DNA from: Falsiroseomonas sp.
Lineage (GTDB): Bacteria; Pseudomonadota; Alphaproteobacteria; Acetobacterales; Acetobacteraceae
Direction: 5' to 3'
NCBI RefSeq assembly: GCF_030695085.1
Contig: NZ_JAUYTS010000033.1
Span: 1 to 38,933, forward strand
Length of the DNA: 38,933 bases
Both the position numbers and the translations under genes were made by a program. Shown piece after piece: positions 1 to 8,923 of the stretch (the first letter of the stretch is position 1; each line of letters begins with the position of its first letter). Under the pieces are notes generated by a model that was not told the origin of the DNA, did not search any database, and saw nothing but the letters and a program-made list of their open reading frames with translations.

Positions 1-1134
1 AAGGTGGCGGAGGCCGGCGAACGCGCCGCCACCCGCGAGCGCGCCTGCATCGCCCATCTGAAGCGCCTGGCGCTGAATTCCGGCACCGCCATCGCCGCCG
101 CCGCCCGCGCATTGGCAGAACTCGATTTGCACGCCGCCAGCGCCCAGCTCGCCACCGAGGGCGGCTGGTGCCGGCCGGAACTGACGGAGCGCGCGGAATT
201 CTGCATCACCGCCGGCCGCCACCCGGTGGTGGAAGCGGTGCAGAAACGCGCCCGCGGCCCGGCCTTCGTGCCGAATGATTGCGACCTGTCGCCCGGCCGG
301 CGGCTTTGCCTGCTGACCGGCCCCAACATGGCGGGCAAATCCACCTGGCTGCGGCAGAATGCGCTGATGGTGGTGCTGGCCCAGGCCGGGCTGTTCGTGC
401 CCGCCACCGCCGCCCGCATGGGGCTGGTGGACCGGCTGTTCTCCCGCGTCGGTGGCGGTGACGACATTGCCGGCGGGCGGTCCACCTTCATGGTGGAAAT
501 GGCCGAGACCGCCGCCATTCTGAACCAGGCCACCGCCCGGTCCCTGGTGGTGCTGGACGAGGTGGGCCGCGGCACCGCGACCTGGGATGGCCTCGCCATC
601 GCCTGGGCGGTGCTGGAGGCGCTGCATGACCGCATCCGCTGCCGCGCCATCTTCGCCAGCCATTTCCATGAATTGACCGCGCTCGCCGGCCGCCTGCCGG
701 AAGTGCAGCTCGCCCGGATGCAGGTACGGGAATGGCGGGGGGAGGTGGTGTTCCAGCATCTGGTCGGCCCCGGCGCCTCGGAGCGAAGCTGGGGCGTGCA
801 TGTCGCGCGGCTGGCCGGCGTACCGCGACCGGTGCTGAAACGTGCGGCGGAAGTGCTGGCGGCGCTGGAAACCCGCGCCCGGGCCGGCGGACGCGATGCG
901 CTGGCCGAGGAGCTGCCGCTATTCGCCCAGGCGCGCCCCGAACCGGCGGCCCCGGCCAGCCCGCTGCACGCCATGCTGGCAGAACTCGACCTTGATGCGC
1001 TTTCTCCGCGAGAGGCGCAGGAGGCGCTCTACCGCTTGAAATCGCTCGCAGATCAGAAAATCGATCCGGATGCGGAAGCTACCGCAGCGCAACACGAGAA
1101 CACTGTTGCTGCGACAAGTGACACGGTAGTGTGA
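1..1134 (+). CDS. mutS: DNA mismatch repair protein MutS, C-terminal part (5' truncated by window edge)
   Basis: MutS recognises base mismatches and starts methyl-directed mismatch repair; this part carries the dimeric ABC-type ATPase. The frame is open from base 1, so the gene begins before the window and only about 377 C-terminal residues are visible (the full protein is usually 850-900). The Walker A motif GPNMAGKST is encoded near base 320, the Walker B/signature region LVVLDEVGRGTATWDG near 545-590, and FASHFHELT near 650. The extreme C-terminus (LSPREAQEALYRLKSL) matches the tail of the long MutS form. The stop overlaps the glnD start by four bases (GTGA), so the two are probably co-translated. 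The family call is secure; the true start cannot be seen. Confidence 0.97.
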   Translation, partial: KVAEAGERAATRERACIAHLKRLALNSGTAIAAAARALAELDLHAASAQLATEGGWCRPELTERAEFCITAGRHPVVEAVQKRARGPAFVPNDCDLSPGRRLCLLTGPNMAGKSTWLRQNALMVVLAQAGLFVPATAARMGLVDRLFSRVGGGDDIAGGRSTFMVEMAETAAILNQATARSLVVLDEVGRGTATWDGLAIAWAVLEALHDRIRCRAIFASHFHELTALAGRLPEVQLARMQVREWRGEVVFQHLVGPGASERSWGVHVARLAGVPRPVLKRAAEVLAALETRARAGGRDALAEELPLFAQARPEPAAPASPLHAMLAELDLDALSPREAQEALYRLKSLADQKIDPDAEATAAQHENTVAATSDTVV

Positions 1135-3938
1135 CGTTGATGACCGCCAGCCTCGGCCAACCGCCTTCCCCGGCGGCCGCTCTCGCGCTACCCGCCGAAC
1201 CGCCCGAGGTCCTGCCGGACCTGATCGCAGGGCTGGTCGAACACGGGCGCCCCGTCCCCCGCGACATTGCGCTCAGCCTGCTGCGACGGCAGCTCGGCCG
1301 CATCCAGGGCCGCGTGCAGCGCGCCTTCGAGGCGCACGACCTGTCCGGCCTTGGCGCCGCACGCTGGCTGGCGGCGCTGACCGATGGCATCGTCGCCGCC
1401 ATCCACACCTATACGCTGGCGGTCTGCGCCAACCCGGCCGAAGCCACCACAGGCGCGGTGGAGGACCCTTTCGCGCTGATCGCCACCGGCGGCTACGGCC
1501 GCGGCGTGCTGGCGCCCTATTCGGATATCGACCTGCTGTTCCTGTCGGACCAGCCGCTCGGCCCGCAGGGGCGGCGTTCGGTGGAATTCCTGCTGTACCT
1601 GCTGTGGGATCTCGGGCTGAAGGTCGGCCACGCCACCCGCACGCTCTCCGAATGCATCGAGGATTCGCGCGGCGACGTCACCATCCAGACCGCGCTGATC
1701 GATGCCCGCTTCCTGGCCGGCGAGCGCCCGGTGTTCGAGCGTTTCGACACCGCCTTCCTCGCCGCCCGCAAGGCCAGCGGCCTGGCACCCTTCCTCACCG
1801 CCAAGCGCGCCGAACGCCAGGCCCGCCATGCGCGCTACGGCGAAAGCCCCTTCCTGGTGGAACCGCATGTGAAGGAAGGCCGCGGCGGGCTGCGCGACCT
1901 GCAAACCCTGTACTGGCTGGCCCGCCATGCCTTCGGCGTGCAGCGCATGCCCGAACTGGTCGGCCCGAACAGCCCCGGCGGCGGGCTGCTGACGCCGCAG
2001 GAAGCGCGCGCCATCCGCCGCGCCTGGAATTTCCTTTGGACCGTCCGCTTCCACCTGCACTACGTGACGGGACGTGCCGAGGAACGCCTGACCTTCGACC
2101 TGCAACCCGTGGTCGGCGCCCGCATGGGATACACACGGCATGGTGTGCAGGACGGCGTCGAGCGCTTCATGAAGCACCTGTTCCTGACGGCACGGGACGT
2201 GGTGCGCCTGACCCGGCTGCTGGAACCGGCACTGGAACGCGCCGCCCTTGGCCCGCCCGCCGTGCTGCCCGCCGGCGATGCGGCGCTGTCCCAGGCGGGC
2301 ATGGCGCTGGCAGACGGAAAAGTGCTGTTCGCGCCCGACCGCAACGTGGCAGCCGACCCCGCCATCATGCTGCGCCTGGTGCGCGCGGCGCGCGACCGCA
2401 ACCTGGAGATCCACCCCCTCGCCCACCGCGCGCTGATCCGCAACGCCCGCTACGCCGTGCATCTGCGCGATGATCCGCCGGCCAATGCGCTGTTCCTGGA
2501 CCTGCTGACCGGCCGCGACCCGGCGCGCTTCCTGCGCGTGCTGAACGAGGTGGGGTTCCTGTCCCGCTTCATGCCGGATTGGGCGCGCATCGTCGGCCTG
2601 ATGCAGTTCGACACCTACCATGTGTTCACGGTGGAGGAGCACACGATCGAGGCGATCGGCGTTCTCGCCGCCCTGGAACGCGGCGAGCTGGGAGAGGTCG
2701 CGCCGGTTGCCTCCGAACTGATCGGCCAGATCCAGTCCCGACGTGCGCTGTATGTCTCCGTCCTGCTGCACGACATCGCCAAGGGGCGCGGCGGCGACCA
2801 TTCGGAGTTGGGCGCGCAGATCGCGCTGGAAATCTGCCCCAAGCTCGGCCTGTCGCCGGAGGAGACGGAGACGGTTTCCTGGCTCGTGCTGAACCACCTG
2901 CTGATCAGCCAGACCGCCTTCAAGCGCGACATCGACGACCCCAAGACCATCCTGGACATTGCCGAGACCGTCCAATCCCCCGAACGCCTGCGGCTGTTGC
3001 TGGTGCTGACCGTCGCCGACATGCGGGCGGTCGGCCCGAAGGTGTGGAACGGCTGGAAGGCGACGCTGCTGCGCGAATTGTACTGGCGCGTGGCGGAGGT
3101 TCTGGCCGGTGGCCTCTCCGTGCCGGAACGCGACACGCGCGTGGCCCGGGCGCGCGCCGCGGCCGCCGCGCTGCTGACGCACCAGACCAAGGCCGAGACG
3201 GATCTGTTCCTCGGCCTCGGCTATCCCGGCTACTGGCTGTCCTTCGACCCCGAGACCCATGCCCGCCACGCCGAGATGATCCGGGAGGCGGAGGCCGAGA
3301 ACGCCCCGCTCACCGTCCGCACCCGCGTCATCGAGGCGCGGTCCGTCACCGAGGTGACGGTCTACTGTTCCGACCACCCGGGCCTGTTCAGCCGCATCGC
3401 CGGCGCGCTGGCGGTGGCGGGTGCCTCCATCGTCGATGCGCGCATCCACACCATGACCAACGGCATGGCGCTGGATACCTTCTGGGTGCAGGACGCGGCC
3501 GGCGGCGCCTTCGACGCGCCGCACCGGCTGGCCCGCCTGGCCGTGCTGATCGAGCAATCCCTGTCCGGCCGCCTGCGGCTGGAGGAGGAGATCGCCAAGG
3601 TCCGCCGCGAACCCGCCCGGCTGCGCGCCGTGACCATCCCGCCGCGCGTGGTGCTGGATAACCATGCCTCGAACACCCACACGGTGATCGAGGTGAATGG
3701 CCGCGACCGGCCCGGGCTGCTGCATGCGGTGACGACGGCGATCAGCGAGCAGGGGCTGCAGATCGCCAGCGCCCATATCACCACCTATGGCGTGCGGGCG
3801 GTGGACGTCTTCTATGTGAAGGACGTGTTCGGGCTGAAGGTGGAGAACGAACGCAAGCTGGCGGCGCTGCGCAGCGCGCTGCTGGTGGCGCTCGGCGCGC
3901 CAGATATGCCGGGTGATGGGTCCGTGCGGATCGTGTGA
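1131..3938 (+). CDS. glnD: Bifunctional [protein-PII] uridylyltransferase / uridylyl-removing enzyme
   Basis: GlnD senses glutamine and adds UMP to, or removes it from, the PII signalling proteins, so setting nitrogen assimilation. The 935-aa length is normal. Visible domains in order: a nucleotidyltransferase domain with GGYGRGVLAPYSDIDLLFL around residues 122-140, the GlnD linker region, an HD phosphohydrolase domain (LLHDIAKGRGGDHSE, about residues 545-560), and two C-terminal ACT domains (about 735-815 and 850-925; note DHPGLFSRIAGAL and RDRPGLLHAVTTAI). The start taken is a GTG overlapping the mutS stop; an in-frame ATG three codons later (1140) is an equally good choice. It ends six bases from the convergent lutA. 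In many alphaproteobacteria murJ follows glnD, but not here. Confidence 0.97.
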   Translation: MTLMTASLGQPPSPAAALALPAEPPEVLPDLIAGLVEHGRPVPRDIALSLLRRQLGRIQGRVQRAFEAHDLSGLGAARWLAALTDGIVAAIHTYTLAVCANPAEATTGAVEDPFALIATGGYGRGVLAPYSDIDLLFLSDQPLGPQGRRSVEFLLYLLWDLGLKVGHATRTLSECIEDSRGDVTIQTALIDARFLAGERPVFERFDTAFLAARKASGLAPFLTAKRAERQARHARYGESPFLVEPHVKEGRGGLRDLQTLYWLARHAFGVQRMPELVGPNSPGGGLLTPQEARAIRRAWNFLWTVRFHLHYVTGRAEERLTFDLQPVVGARMGYTRHGVQDGVERFMKHLFLTARDVVRLTRLLEPALERAALGPPAVLPAGDAALSQAGMALADGKVLFAPDRNVAADPAIMLRLVRAARDRNLEIHPLAHRALIRNARYAVHLRDDPPANALFLDLLTGRDPARFLRVLNEVGFLSRFMPDWARIVGLMQFDTYHVFTVEEHTIEAIGVLAALERGELGEVAPVASELIGQIQSRRALYVSVLLHDIAKGRGGDHSELGAQIALEICPKLGLSPEETETVSWLVLNHLLISQTAFKRDIDDPKTILDIAETVQSPERLRLLLVLTVADMRAVGPKVWNGWKATLLRELYWRVAEVLAGGLSVPERDTRVARARAAAAALLTHQTKAETDLFLGLGYPGYWLSFDPETHARHAEMIREAEAENAPLTVRTRVIEARSVTEVTVYCSDHPGLFSRIAGALAVAGASIVDARIHTMTNGMALDTFWVQDAAGGAFDAPHRLARLAVLIEQSLSGRLRLEEEIAKVRREPARLRAVTIPPRVVLDNHASNTHTVIEVNGRDRPGLLHAVTTAISEQGLQIASAHITTYGVRAVDVFYVKDVFGLKVENERKLAALRSALLVALGAPDMPGDGSVRIV

Positions 3939-3944
3939 GGGGCG

Positions 3945-4715
3945 CTACCCCTTCACCATCCCGATCGGCGCCACTTCCTCCGTCATCCCCGCCAGCACCT
4001 CCGCCACATGCCGCACCTGCACGGGCGAGCCTTCGCGCCCCAGCTTGCCGGCCATGTTCAGCAGGCAGCCGAGGTCGCCCGCCAGCAGCGTGTCGGCACC
4101 GGTCGCCGTCACGTCCTTGGTCTTGTCGCCCACCATCCGGGTCGAGATGTCCGGGTACTTCACGCAGAAAGTGCCGCCGAAGCCACAGCACAGCTCGCTG
4201 TCGCCCATCTCGCGCAGCGACAGGCCGGCCACGGAGCCCAGCAGCTTGCGCGGCTGCGCCTTCACGCCAAGCTCGCGCAGGCCGGAGCAACTGTCGTGAT
4301 AGGTGGCGATGCCGTCGAAGCGCGCCGCCACCTGGGTCATGCCGCGCACATCCACCAGGAAGGAGATCAGCTCATGCGTCTTCGCGGCCAGCGCCTCCGC
4401 CTTGCCGCGGTAATGCGGGTCGTCGGCGAAAAGCCCGGGGAAGTGGTGGCTGATCATCCCGGCGCAGGAGCCTGACGGCGCCACCACATAATCGAAGCGC
4501 AGGAAGTCATCGACCACGGCGCGGGCCAGTTCGGTCGCGGTGGCGCGGTCGCCGGAGTTGTAGGCGGGCTGGCCGCAGCAGGTCTGGCTTTCCGGCACCA
4601 CCACCTCGCAGCCCGCGGCCTCCAGCAGTTTCAGCGCGGCGAAGCCGACCGAGGGCCGGTACAGATCCACCAGGCAGGTGACGAACAGCGCGACGCGGGG
4701 GCGGGTCGGGGTCAT
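3945..4715 (-). CDS. lutA: (Fe-S)-binding protein LutA/YkgE-like, lactate utilisation subunit A
   Basis: 256 aa, the usual size for LutA. The protein has the doubled cysteine-rich (CCG) domain of this family: TCCGQPAYNSG with a later SGSCAGM in the first half, and a C-terminal ELCCGFGGTFCVKYPD. In Bacillus subtilis LutA works with LutB and LutC to oxidise L-lactate to pyruvate through Fe-S clusters; that function is known for the family and inferred here. The start is the ATG at 4715, preceded by an AAGG-type ribosome site. It lies nine bases behind dnaQ and is probably read with aroE-coaE-dnaQ. Oddly, its partners lutB and lutC are more than 7 kb away on the opposite strand. A glycolate-oxidase-type or heterodisulfide-reductase-type CCG protein is the main alternative. 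Confidence 0.88.
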   Translation of the reverse strand: MTPTRPRVALFVTCLVDLYRPSVGFAALKLLEAAGCEVVVPESQTCCGQPAYNSGDRATATELARAVVDDFLRFDYVVAPSGSCAGMISHHFPGLFADDPHYRGKAEALAAKTHELISFLVDVRGMTQVAARFDGIATYHDSCSGLRELGVKAQPRKLLGSVAGLSLREMGDSELCCGFGGTFCVKYPDISTRMVGDKTKDVTATGADTLLAGDLGCLLNMAGKLGREGSPVQVRHVAEVLAGMTEEVAPIGMVKG

Positions 4716-4724
4716 CGGGCTACC

Positions 4725-5429
4725 TTATGACAGCGGCTGCGGCGCGGCGAGGCTGACCCAGAGCGGGTCCTTCAGCTTTTTCGCGACAAAGGCGGCATGC
4801 GCCGCCAGCTCATCCGCGCTGGCGGTGATCGGGCGCGGCGTGCGCGCCACCGGCGCCACCACCAGGCTGCCCATGGCGGCCGGGCGGGCGGGGCGGGCGG
4901 CCAGTTCGAAGCCCGGCTGCTTGCCGCCCATCAGCTCGAGGTAGACCTCGGCCAGCAGCTTCACATCGAGCAGCGCGTTGTGCGCGGTGCGCATGGTGTT
5001 ATCGACGCCGAGGCGCCGGCAGAGTGAATCGAGGCTGTTGGGCAGGCCGGGATAGCGGCGCTTGGCCACCGCCAGGCTGTCCACCATGCGGCTGCGGTCC
5101 AGCCGCTTGTGGCCGGCGCGCACCAGCTCCGCATCCAGGAAGCCGAAATCGAAGGGCGCGTTGTGGGCGATGATCTCGCTGTCGCCCAGGAAATCCAGCA
5201 TCCGGCCGGCAATGTCGCGGAACAGCGGCTTGCCGCGCAGCATGTCGGCCGTCATGCCGTGCACGCGGGTGGCTTCCTCGGGGATGTCGCGTTCCGGGTC
5301 CACCAGCTCGTGGAAGGTCGCGCCGGTCGGCATGAAGTTGAAGATCTCGATCGCCGCGACCTCGATCACCCGGTCGCCGGAGGCGGGGTCGAGGCCGGTG
5401 GTCTCGGTATCCAGCACGATCTGGCGCAT
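4725..5429 (-). CDS. dnaQ: DNA polymerase III epsilon subunit (3'-5' proofreading exonuclease)
   Basis: DnaQ is the proofreading subunit of the replicative polymerase core. The 234-aa protein shows the DEDDh exonuclease motifs: DTETTG at residues 7-12 (metal-binding D and E), HNAPFDFGFLD in ExoII, and AHNALLDVKLLAEVY in ExoIII with the catalytic histidine. The C-terminal tail, which in the family binds the alpha subunit, is less conserved. The start is the ATG at 5429, three bases after the coaE stop. The aroE-coaE-dnaQ order is conserved across alphaproteobacteria; there secB normally follows, whereas here lutA does. Confidence 0.95.
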   Translation of the reverse strand: MRQIVLDTETTGLDPASGDRVIEVAAIEIFNFMPTGATFHELVDPERDIPEEATRVHGMTADMLRGKPLFRDIAGRMLDFLGDSEIIAHNAPFDFGFLDAELVRAGHKRLDRSRMVDSLAVAKRRYPGLPNSLDSLCRRLGVDNTMRTAHNALLDVKLLAEVYLELMGGKQPGFELAARPARPAAMGSLVVAPVARTPRPITASADELAAHAAFVAKKLKDPLWVSLAAPQPLS

Positions 5430-5432
5430 GGG

Positions 5433-6017
5433 CTAACGCATCCTTCGGACCAGCGCGCGGATCTGGCGCTGGGCATGGTGGCGGGACTGGCCGGTCTGTA
5501 CCACCGCATCGGCCAGGCGCCGCTTCCGGGCATCCGGCATCTGCCGCGCCAGGATGGCGGCCAGGCGGTCCGGCGTCATCCCCCTGCGGCGCAGCACGCG
5601 GGCGCGCTGCACGGCGGCGGGGGCGGAGACGACCAGCACGAAATCCACCCGCTTCTCGCCGCCGGTTTCCAGCAGCAGCGGAATGTCGAGCACCGCCAGC
5701 CTTTCCCCCCGCCGGCGGCAGGTGGCCAGGAAGCGGGCCTCCGCGCGGCGCACCAGCGGGTGCATGATGCCCTCCAGGCGTTTCAGCGCCGCGGGGTCGC
5801 CGAGCACGCGGGCGCGCAGCGCCTCCCGGTTCACCCGGCCTTCGGTGGTGGTGCCGGGGAAGGCGGCCTCCACCGGGGCGACAGCGGCGCCACCCGGGCC
5901 TTGCAGCGCATGCACGGCGGCATCCGCATCGAAGACCGGCACGCGCAGGCGGCGAAAGCTGTTGGCGGCGGTCGATTTGCCCATCCCGATACTGCCGGTC
6001 AGGCCGATGATCTTCAC
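5433..6017 (-). CDS. coaE: Dephospho-CoA kinase
   Basis: CoaE phosphorylates the ribose 3'-OH of dephospho-CoA, the last step of coenzyme A synthesis. The N-terminus has the P-loop GLTGSIGMGKST followed by the family signature VPVFDADAAVH, and a later DIPLLLETG segment matches the substrate-binding region. I start it at the GTG at 6017 (194 aa, the normal size): this overlaps the aroE stop as GTGA and puts the P-loop at the N-terminus as in the family. A longer frame back to 6083 would add 22 non-conserved residues inside aroE. Confidence 0.95.
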   Translation of the reverse strand: MKIIGLTGSIGMGKSTAANSFRRLRVPVFDADAAVHALQGPGGAAVAPVEAAFPGTTTEGRVNREALRARVLGDPAALKRLEGIMHPLVRRAEARFLATCRRRGERLAVLDIPLLLETGGEKRVDFVLVVSAPAAVQRARVLRRRGMTPDRLAAILARQMPDARKRRLADAVVQTGQSRHHAQRQIRALVRRMR

Positions 6018-6853
6018 GCCAGCAGGTCCGCCGCGACGAAGGCGCGCAGCTTTGCATCCACCACCGGGGCCACGCCGAACCACTGGTGAAAACCGGGCCG
6101 TGCCTGGTGCAGCAGCATGCCCAGCCCATCCACCGCCCGCAGCCCGCGCGCCCGTGCCTGGGCCAGCAGGGCGGTCTCCAGCGGCACATAGACCATATCC
6201 GCCACCACCGCCGTGCCCGGCAGCGGCGCCAGGTCGATCTCCAGCGGCGGCTCCCCGTCCATGCCGAGGGATGTGCCGTTGACCAGCAGCGCCGCGCCTT
6301 CCAGCCGCGGTGCGTCCGTCACCTCCACCGGGCCGCCGAGATCCCGCGCCAGCGCCTCCGCCCGCGCCACGGTGCGGTTGGCGAGCACCAGGCGGGGGCA
6401 GCCGGCATCGAGCAGCGCCGCGGCGACCGATCGCACCGCGCCGCCGGCGCCCAGGATCACCGCCGGGCCATCCCCCGCCTGCCAGCCCGGTGCCTGTTCA
6501 TGGATGGATTCGAGGAAGCCGTAGCCATCCGTGCTGGTGCCCTCGATCCGCCCATCCTCCCGGAAGAACAGCGTGTTCACCGACCCGGCCCGCTGCCCCA
6601 CCGCATCCACCGCATCGCACAGCGCATAGGCCGCTTCCTTGTGCGGGATGGTGACGTTCGCCCCCGCAAAACCCATCCGCCCCAGCGCCCGCACAGACTC
6701 GCAAAAATGTTCAGGCCGCACCGGCAGGGGCAGGTAGGCGCCATCGATGCCGTGCTGCGCCAGCCAATAGCCATGCAGCCGCGGCGAGCGGGAATGCGCC
6801 ACGGGCCAGCCGAGCACGCCGGCCTTGCGGGCCTTGCCGGAGAGGATGTTCAT
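6014..6853 (-). CDS. aroE: Shikimate dehydrogenase (NADP+)
   Basis: AroE reduces 3-dehydroshikimate to shikimate in aromatic amino-acid synthesis. The 279-aa protein has the shikimate-binding [10 protein letters not shown] near the N-terminus, [11 protein letters not shown] with the catalytic lysine, the Rossmann glycine motif [14 protein letters not shown], and NGTSLGM near the C-terminal third. The start is the ATG at 6853, giving [15 protein letters not shown]; the open frame runs further upstream but without conserved sequence. In related genomes aroE directly follows maf. Here maf is about 32 kb away on the other strand, and aroE is divergent from gshB. Confidence 0.96.
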   Translation of the reverse strand: MNILSGKARKAGVLGWPVAHSRSPRLHGYWLAQHGIDGAYLPLPVRPEHFCESVRALGRMGFAGANVTIPHKEAAYALCDAVDAVGQRAGSVNTLFFREDGRIEGTSTDGYGFLESIHEQAPGWQAGDGPAVILGAGGAVRSVAAALLDAGCPRLVLANRTVARAEALARDLGGPVEVTDAPRLEGAALLVNGTSLGMDGEPPLEIDLAPLPGTAVVADMVYVPLETALLAQARARGLRAVDGLGMLLHQARPGFHQWFGVAPVVDAKLRAFVAADLLA

Positions 6854-6971
6854 TCCCGTGAAGTGCCCTGGCCCCGCCGCGCCGGTCAATGGCCGCGGCC
6901 TTCCTCCCTGGCCCCCTCTTTCAACCGGGCCCCGGCAATGCCACAGGAAGGGCCACAACGGAGAACCCCCC

Positions 6972-7922
6972 ATGGCGCGCAACCTCAAGGTCGCGGTCCA
7001 GATGGACCCCATCGCCTCCATCAACATCGACGGCGACAGCACCTTCGCCCTGATGCTGGAAGCCCAGTCCCGCGGCCATGCGCTGTGGCACTACCATGTC
7101 CGCGACCTGGCGCTGCTCGGCGGCCGGGTGCTGGCGCAGGCCCAGAAGGTCGAGGTGCGGCGGGAGAAGGGCAACCACTTCACCCTCGGCGCGACGGAGG
7201 AGCTGGATCTCGGCCAGGTGGATGTGGTGCTGATGCGCCAGGACCCGCCCTTCGACATGGCCTACATCACGGCAACCCACATCCTGGAGCATATCCACCC
7301 GAAGACCCTGGTGGTGAACGACCCGGCGAGCGTGCGCAACGCGCCGGAAAAGCTGTTCGTGACCCACTTCCCGGAATTGATGCCGGAAACCCTGGTCACC
7401 GCCGATGTCGGCCAGATCCGCAAGTTCCGCCAGAAGCACGGCGACATCATCATCAAGCCGCTGTTCGGCAATGGTGGCGCCGGCGTCTTCCACCTGCGTC
7501 CCGATGACCCGAACATGAATGCCTTGGTGGAGATGTTCACCGAGCGGTCGCGGGAGCCGCTGGTGATCCAGAAATACGTCCCCGCGGTACGGGAGGGTGA
7601 CAAGCGCATCATCCTGGTCGATGGCGTCGCCATGGGCGCCATCAACCGCGTGCCGGCAGCCGGGGAGGCGCGGTCCAACATGCATGTCGGCGGCAAGGCC
7701 ACCCAGACCGTGATGACGGACCGCGAGAAGGAAATCTGCGCCGCCATCGGGCCGGAATTGCAGGCACGCGGCATGATCCTCGTCGGCATCGACGTGATCG
7801 GCGGCTACCTGACCGAGATCAACGTCACCTCCCCCACCGGCCTGCAGGAAATCGCGCGCTTCGACGGCGTGCATCTGGAACGCGCGCTGTGGGATGCGAT
7901 CGAGGCGAAGGTCTCGGCGTGA
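6972..7922 (+). CDS. gshB: Glutathione synthetase
   Basis: GshB joins gamma-glutamylcysteine and glycine with ATP to make glutathione. Starting at the ATG at 6972, after a GGAGA ribosome site, the protein is 316 aa, the same length as the E. coli enzyme. The ATP-grasp fold is clear: [18 protein letters not shown] (nucleotide-binding lysine and glycine-rich loop), [20 protein letters not shown], and the C-terminal metal/substrate motif [12 protein letters not shown]. The N-terminal [17 protein letters not shown] matches the family's substrate domain. gshA is not in the window. The gene stands alone, divergent from aroE. Confidence 0.97.
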   Translation: MARNLKVAVQMDPIASINIDGDSTFALMLEAQSRGHALWHYHVRDLALLGGRVLAQAQKVEVRREKGNHFTLGATEELDLGQVDVVLMRQDPPFDMAYITATHILEHIHPKTLVVNDPASVRNAPEKLFVTHFPELMPETLVTADVGQIRKFRQKHGDIIIKPLFGNGGAGVFHLRPDDPNMNALVEMFTERSREPLVIQKYVPAVREGDKRIILVDGVAMGAINRVPAAGEARSNMHVGGKATQTVMTDREKEICAAIGPELQARGMILVGIDVIGGYLTEINVTSPTGLQEIARFDGVHLERALWDAIEAKVSA

Positions 7923-7967
7923 AACGCACGACACGATCCCGCGACGCGGACTGAAATCGCCGGGCCA

Positions 7968-7994
7968 CCCGCCCCGCCCATGATGCGGGGCGGG
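7968..7994 (+). promoter_or_regulatory. GC-rich hairpin just before, and overlapping, the next gene's ribosome site
   Basis: CCCGCCCCGC (7968-7977) pairs perfectly with GCGGGGCGGG (7985-7994) around a 7-base loop. No T-tract follows, so it is a poor intrinsic terminator for gshB. The right arm ends in the GGG of the GGGAGGA ribosome site (7992-7998) of the gene starting at 8006, so folding could hide that site. Function is inferred. Confidence 0.5.
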
Positions 7995-8005
7995 AGGACT
8001 CGGCG

Positions 8006-8593
8006 ATGTCGGACTACAATACGAAGTTTGCTGCCCGCATCGCTGCGGTCGGGTTGAAGAATTTCAACGCCTCGGAACTGCTGGCGCGGACCGCGGCCAA
8101 GAACAAGTTCGGCACGAAAAACAGCAAGCCACCCGAGCGGCTGTGGGACAACATCATCCCCACCGTCATCGTTCTGGATGCGCTGCGCGAACATCTCGGC
8201 AAGACGATCAATCTGCAAAGCATCTATCGCAGCGAGGCCTACAACCAGGCTTCCTCGGACAGCACCAAGGGCTATACGGGGCGCGCCAAGACCAGCCAGC
8301 ACATGGCCTTCACCGCCATCGACTTCAAAGTCGCCGGCATGGCCTGCACCGAGGTCGAGAAAATCCTGAAGGAATGGAGCAATTCGGGGAAGTTATTCTA
8401 TTCCCCCGTCACCTTCGAGCGGAAGGCCGAAAAGGTCTCCGCCGGCACCATCCCCTTCGGCGAGCTGCCGCGGCTGTGGAAGATGGGCCCTTTCGGCGTG
8501 TGGTTCGCCTTCAAGGGCTACATCGCCGCCTACCCGTCCGAGAACTTCACCCATGTCGACACCCGCGGCATGACCAGCAAGATGTCGGAGTGA
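8006..8593 (+). CDS. M15A-type zinc peptidase domain protein (D-Ala-D-Ala carboxypeptidase / endolysin-like)
   Basis: The 195-aa protein carries the peptidase M15A signature: SIYRSEAYNQ (residues 72-81), then SQHMAFTAIDFKV with H99 and D106, and the C-terminal THVDTRG with H183 and D185. H99, D106 and H183 fit the family's zinc ligands. These enzymes cut D-amino-acid links in peptidoglycan, either as carboxypeptidases or as phage or bacteriocin lysins. No signal peptide or membrane segment is visible, so unless it leaves the cell by another route it would be cytoplasmic, which suits a lysin or an unusual role. It has a strong GGGAGGA ribosome site inside a hairpin. The exact substrate is not known. 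Confidence 0.8.
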   Translation: MSDYNTKFAARIAAVGLKNFNASELLARTAAKNKFGTKNSKPPERLWDNIIPTVIVLDALREHLGKTINLQSIYRSEAYNQASSDSTKGYTGRAKTSQHMAFTAIDFKVAGMACTEVEKILKEWSNSGKLFYSPVTFERKAEKVSAGTIPFGELPRLWKMGPFGVWFAFKGYIAAYPSENFTHVDTRGMTSKMSE

Positions 8594-8606
8594 GGCGCCG
8601 CAGGCG

Positions 8607-8858
8607 TCAGGCGCGGCGCCCGGCCACCGCCCGGTACACCGCCAGCACGATCACCGCACCCACCACGGCGCCAATGAAGCCGGCGCCCTCGCCGGCCCGG
8701 TACCAGCCGACCGCCTGGCCCAGCCAGGTCGCCACCACGGCGCCCAGGATGCCGAGCAGGATGGTGATGATGAAGCCGCCCGGGTCCCGCCCCGGCATCA
8801 GGAATTTGGCCAGTGCCCCGGCCAGGAAGCCGATGATGATCGTCCAGATGAAACCCAT
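8607..8858 (-). CDS. GlsB/YeaQ/YmgE-family small membrane protein
   Basis: 83 aa starting at MGFIWTIIIGFLAGALAKF, the classic opening of the YeaQ/YmgE ('transglycosylase-associated') family. Three hydrophobic segments are visible: about residues 3-18, 27-47 and 56-75, with the family's glycine-rich GFIITILLGILGAVVA in the second. These inner-membrane proteins are often induced by stress, and their biochemical role is unknown. The start at 8858 removes an upstream extension of arginine and proline residues with no conservation. It ends 13 bases from the convergent M15 peptidase gene. Confidence 0.88.
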   Translation of the reverse strand: MGFIWTIIIGFLAGALAKFLMPGRDPGGFIITILLGILGAVVATWLGQAVGWYRAGEGAGFIGAVVGAVIVLAVYRAVAGRRA

Positions 8859-8923
8859 GTCGCCGTCGCTCCGCGTTATGCCAGTGTAAGCGCGGCAGGC
8901 CGCGCGGGTTCCCCAACGAATCT

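Noticed and set aside
1188..3776. An 862-codon open frame on the minus strand opposite glnD
   Set aside because: Long antisense frames are common in GC-rich DNA when the true gene avoids certain codons. Its product is rich in Q, H, R and G with no domain pattern, while glnD is certain on the other strand.
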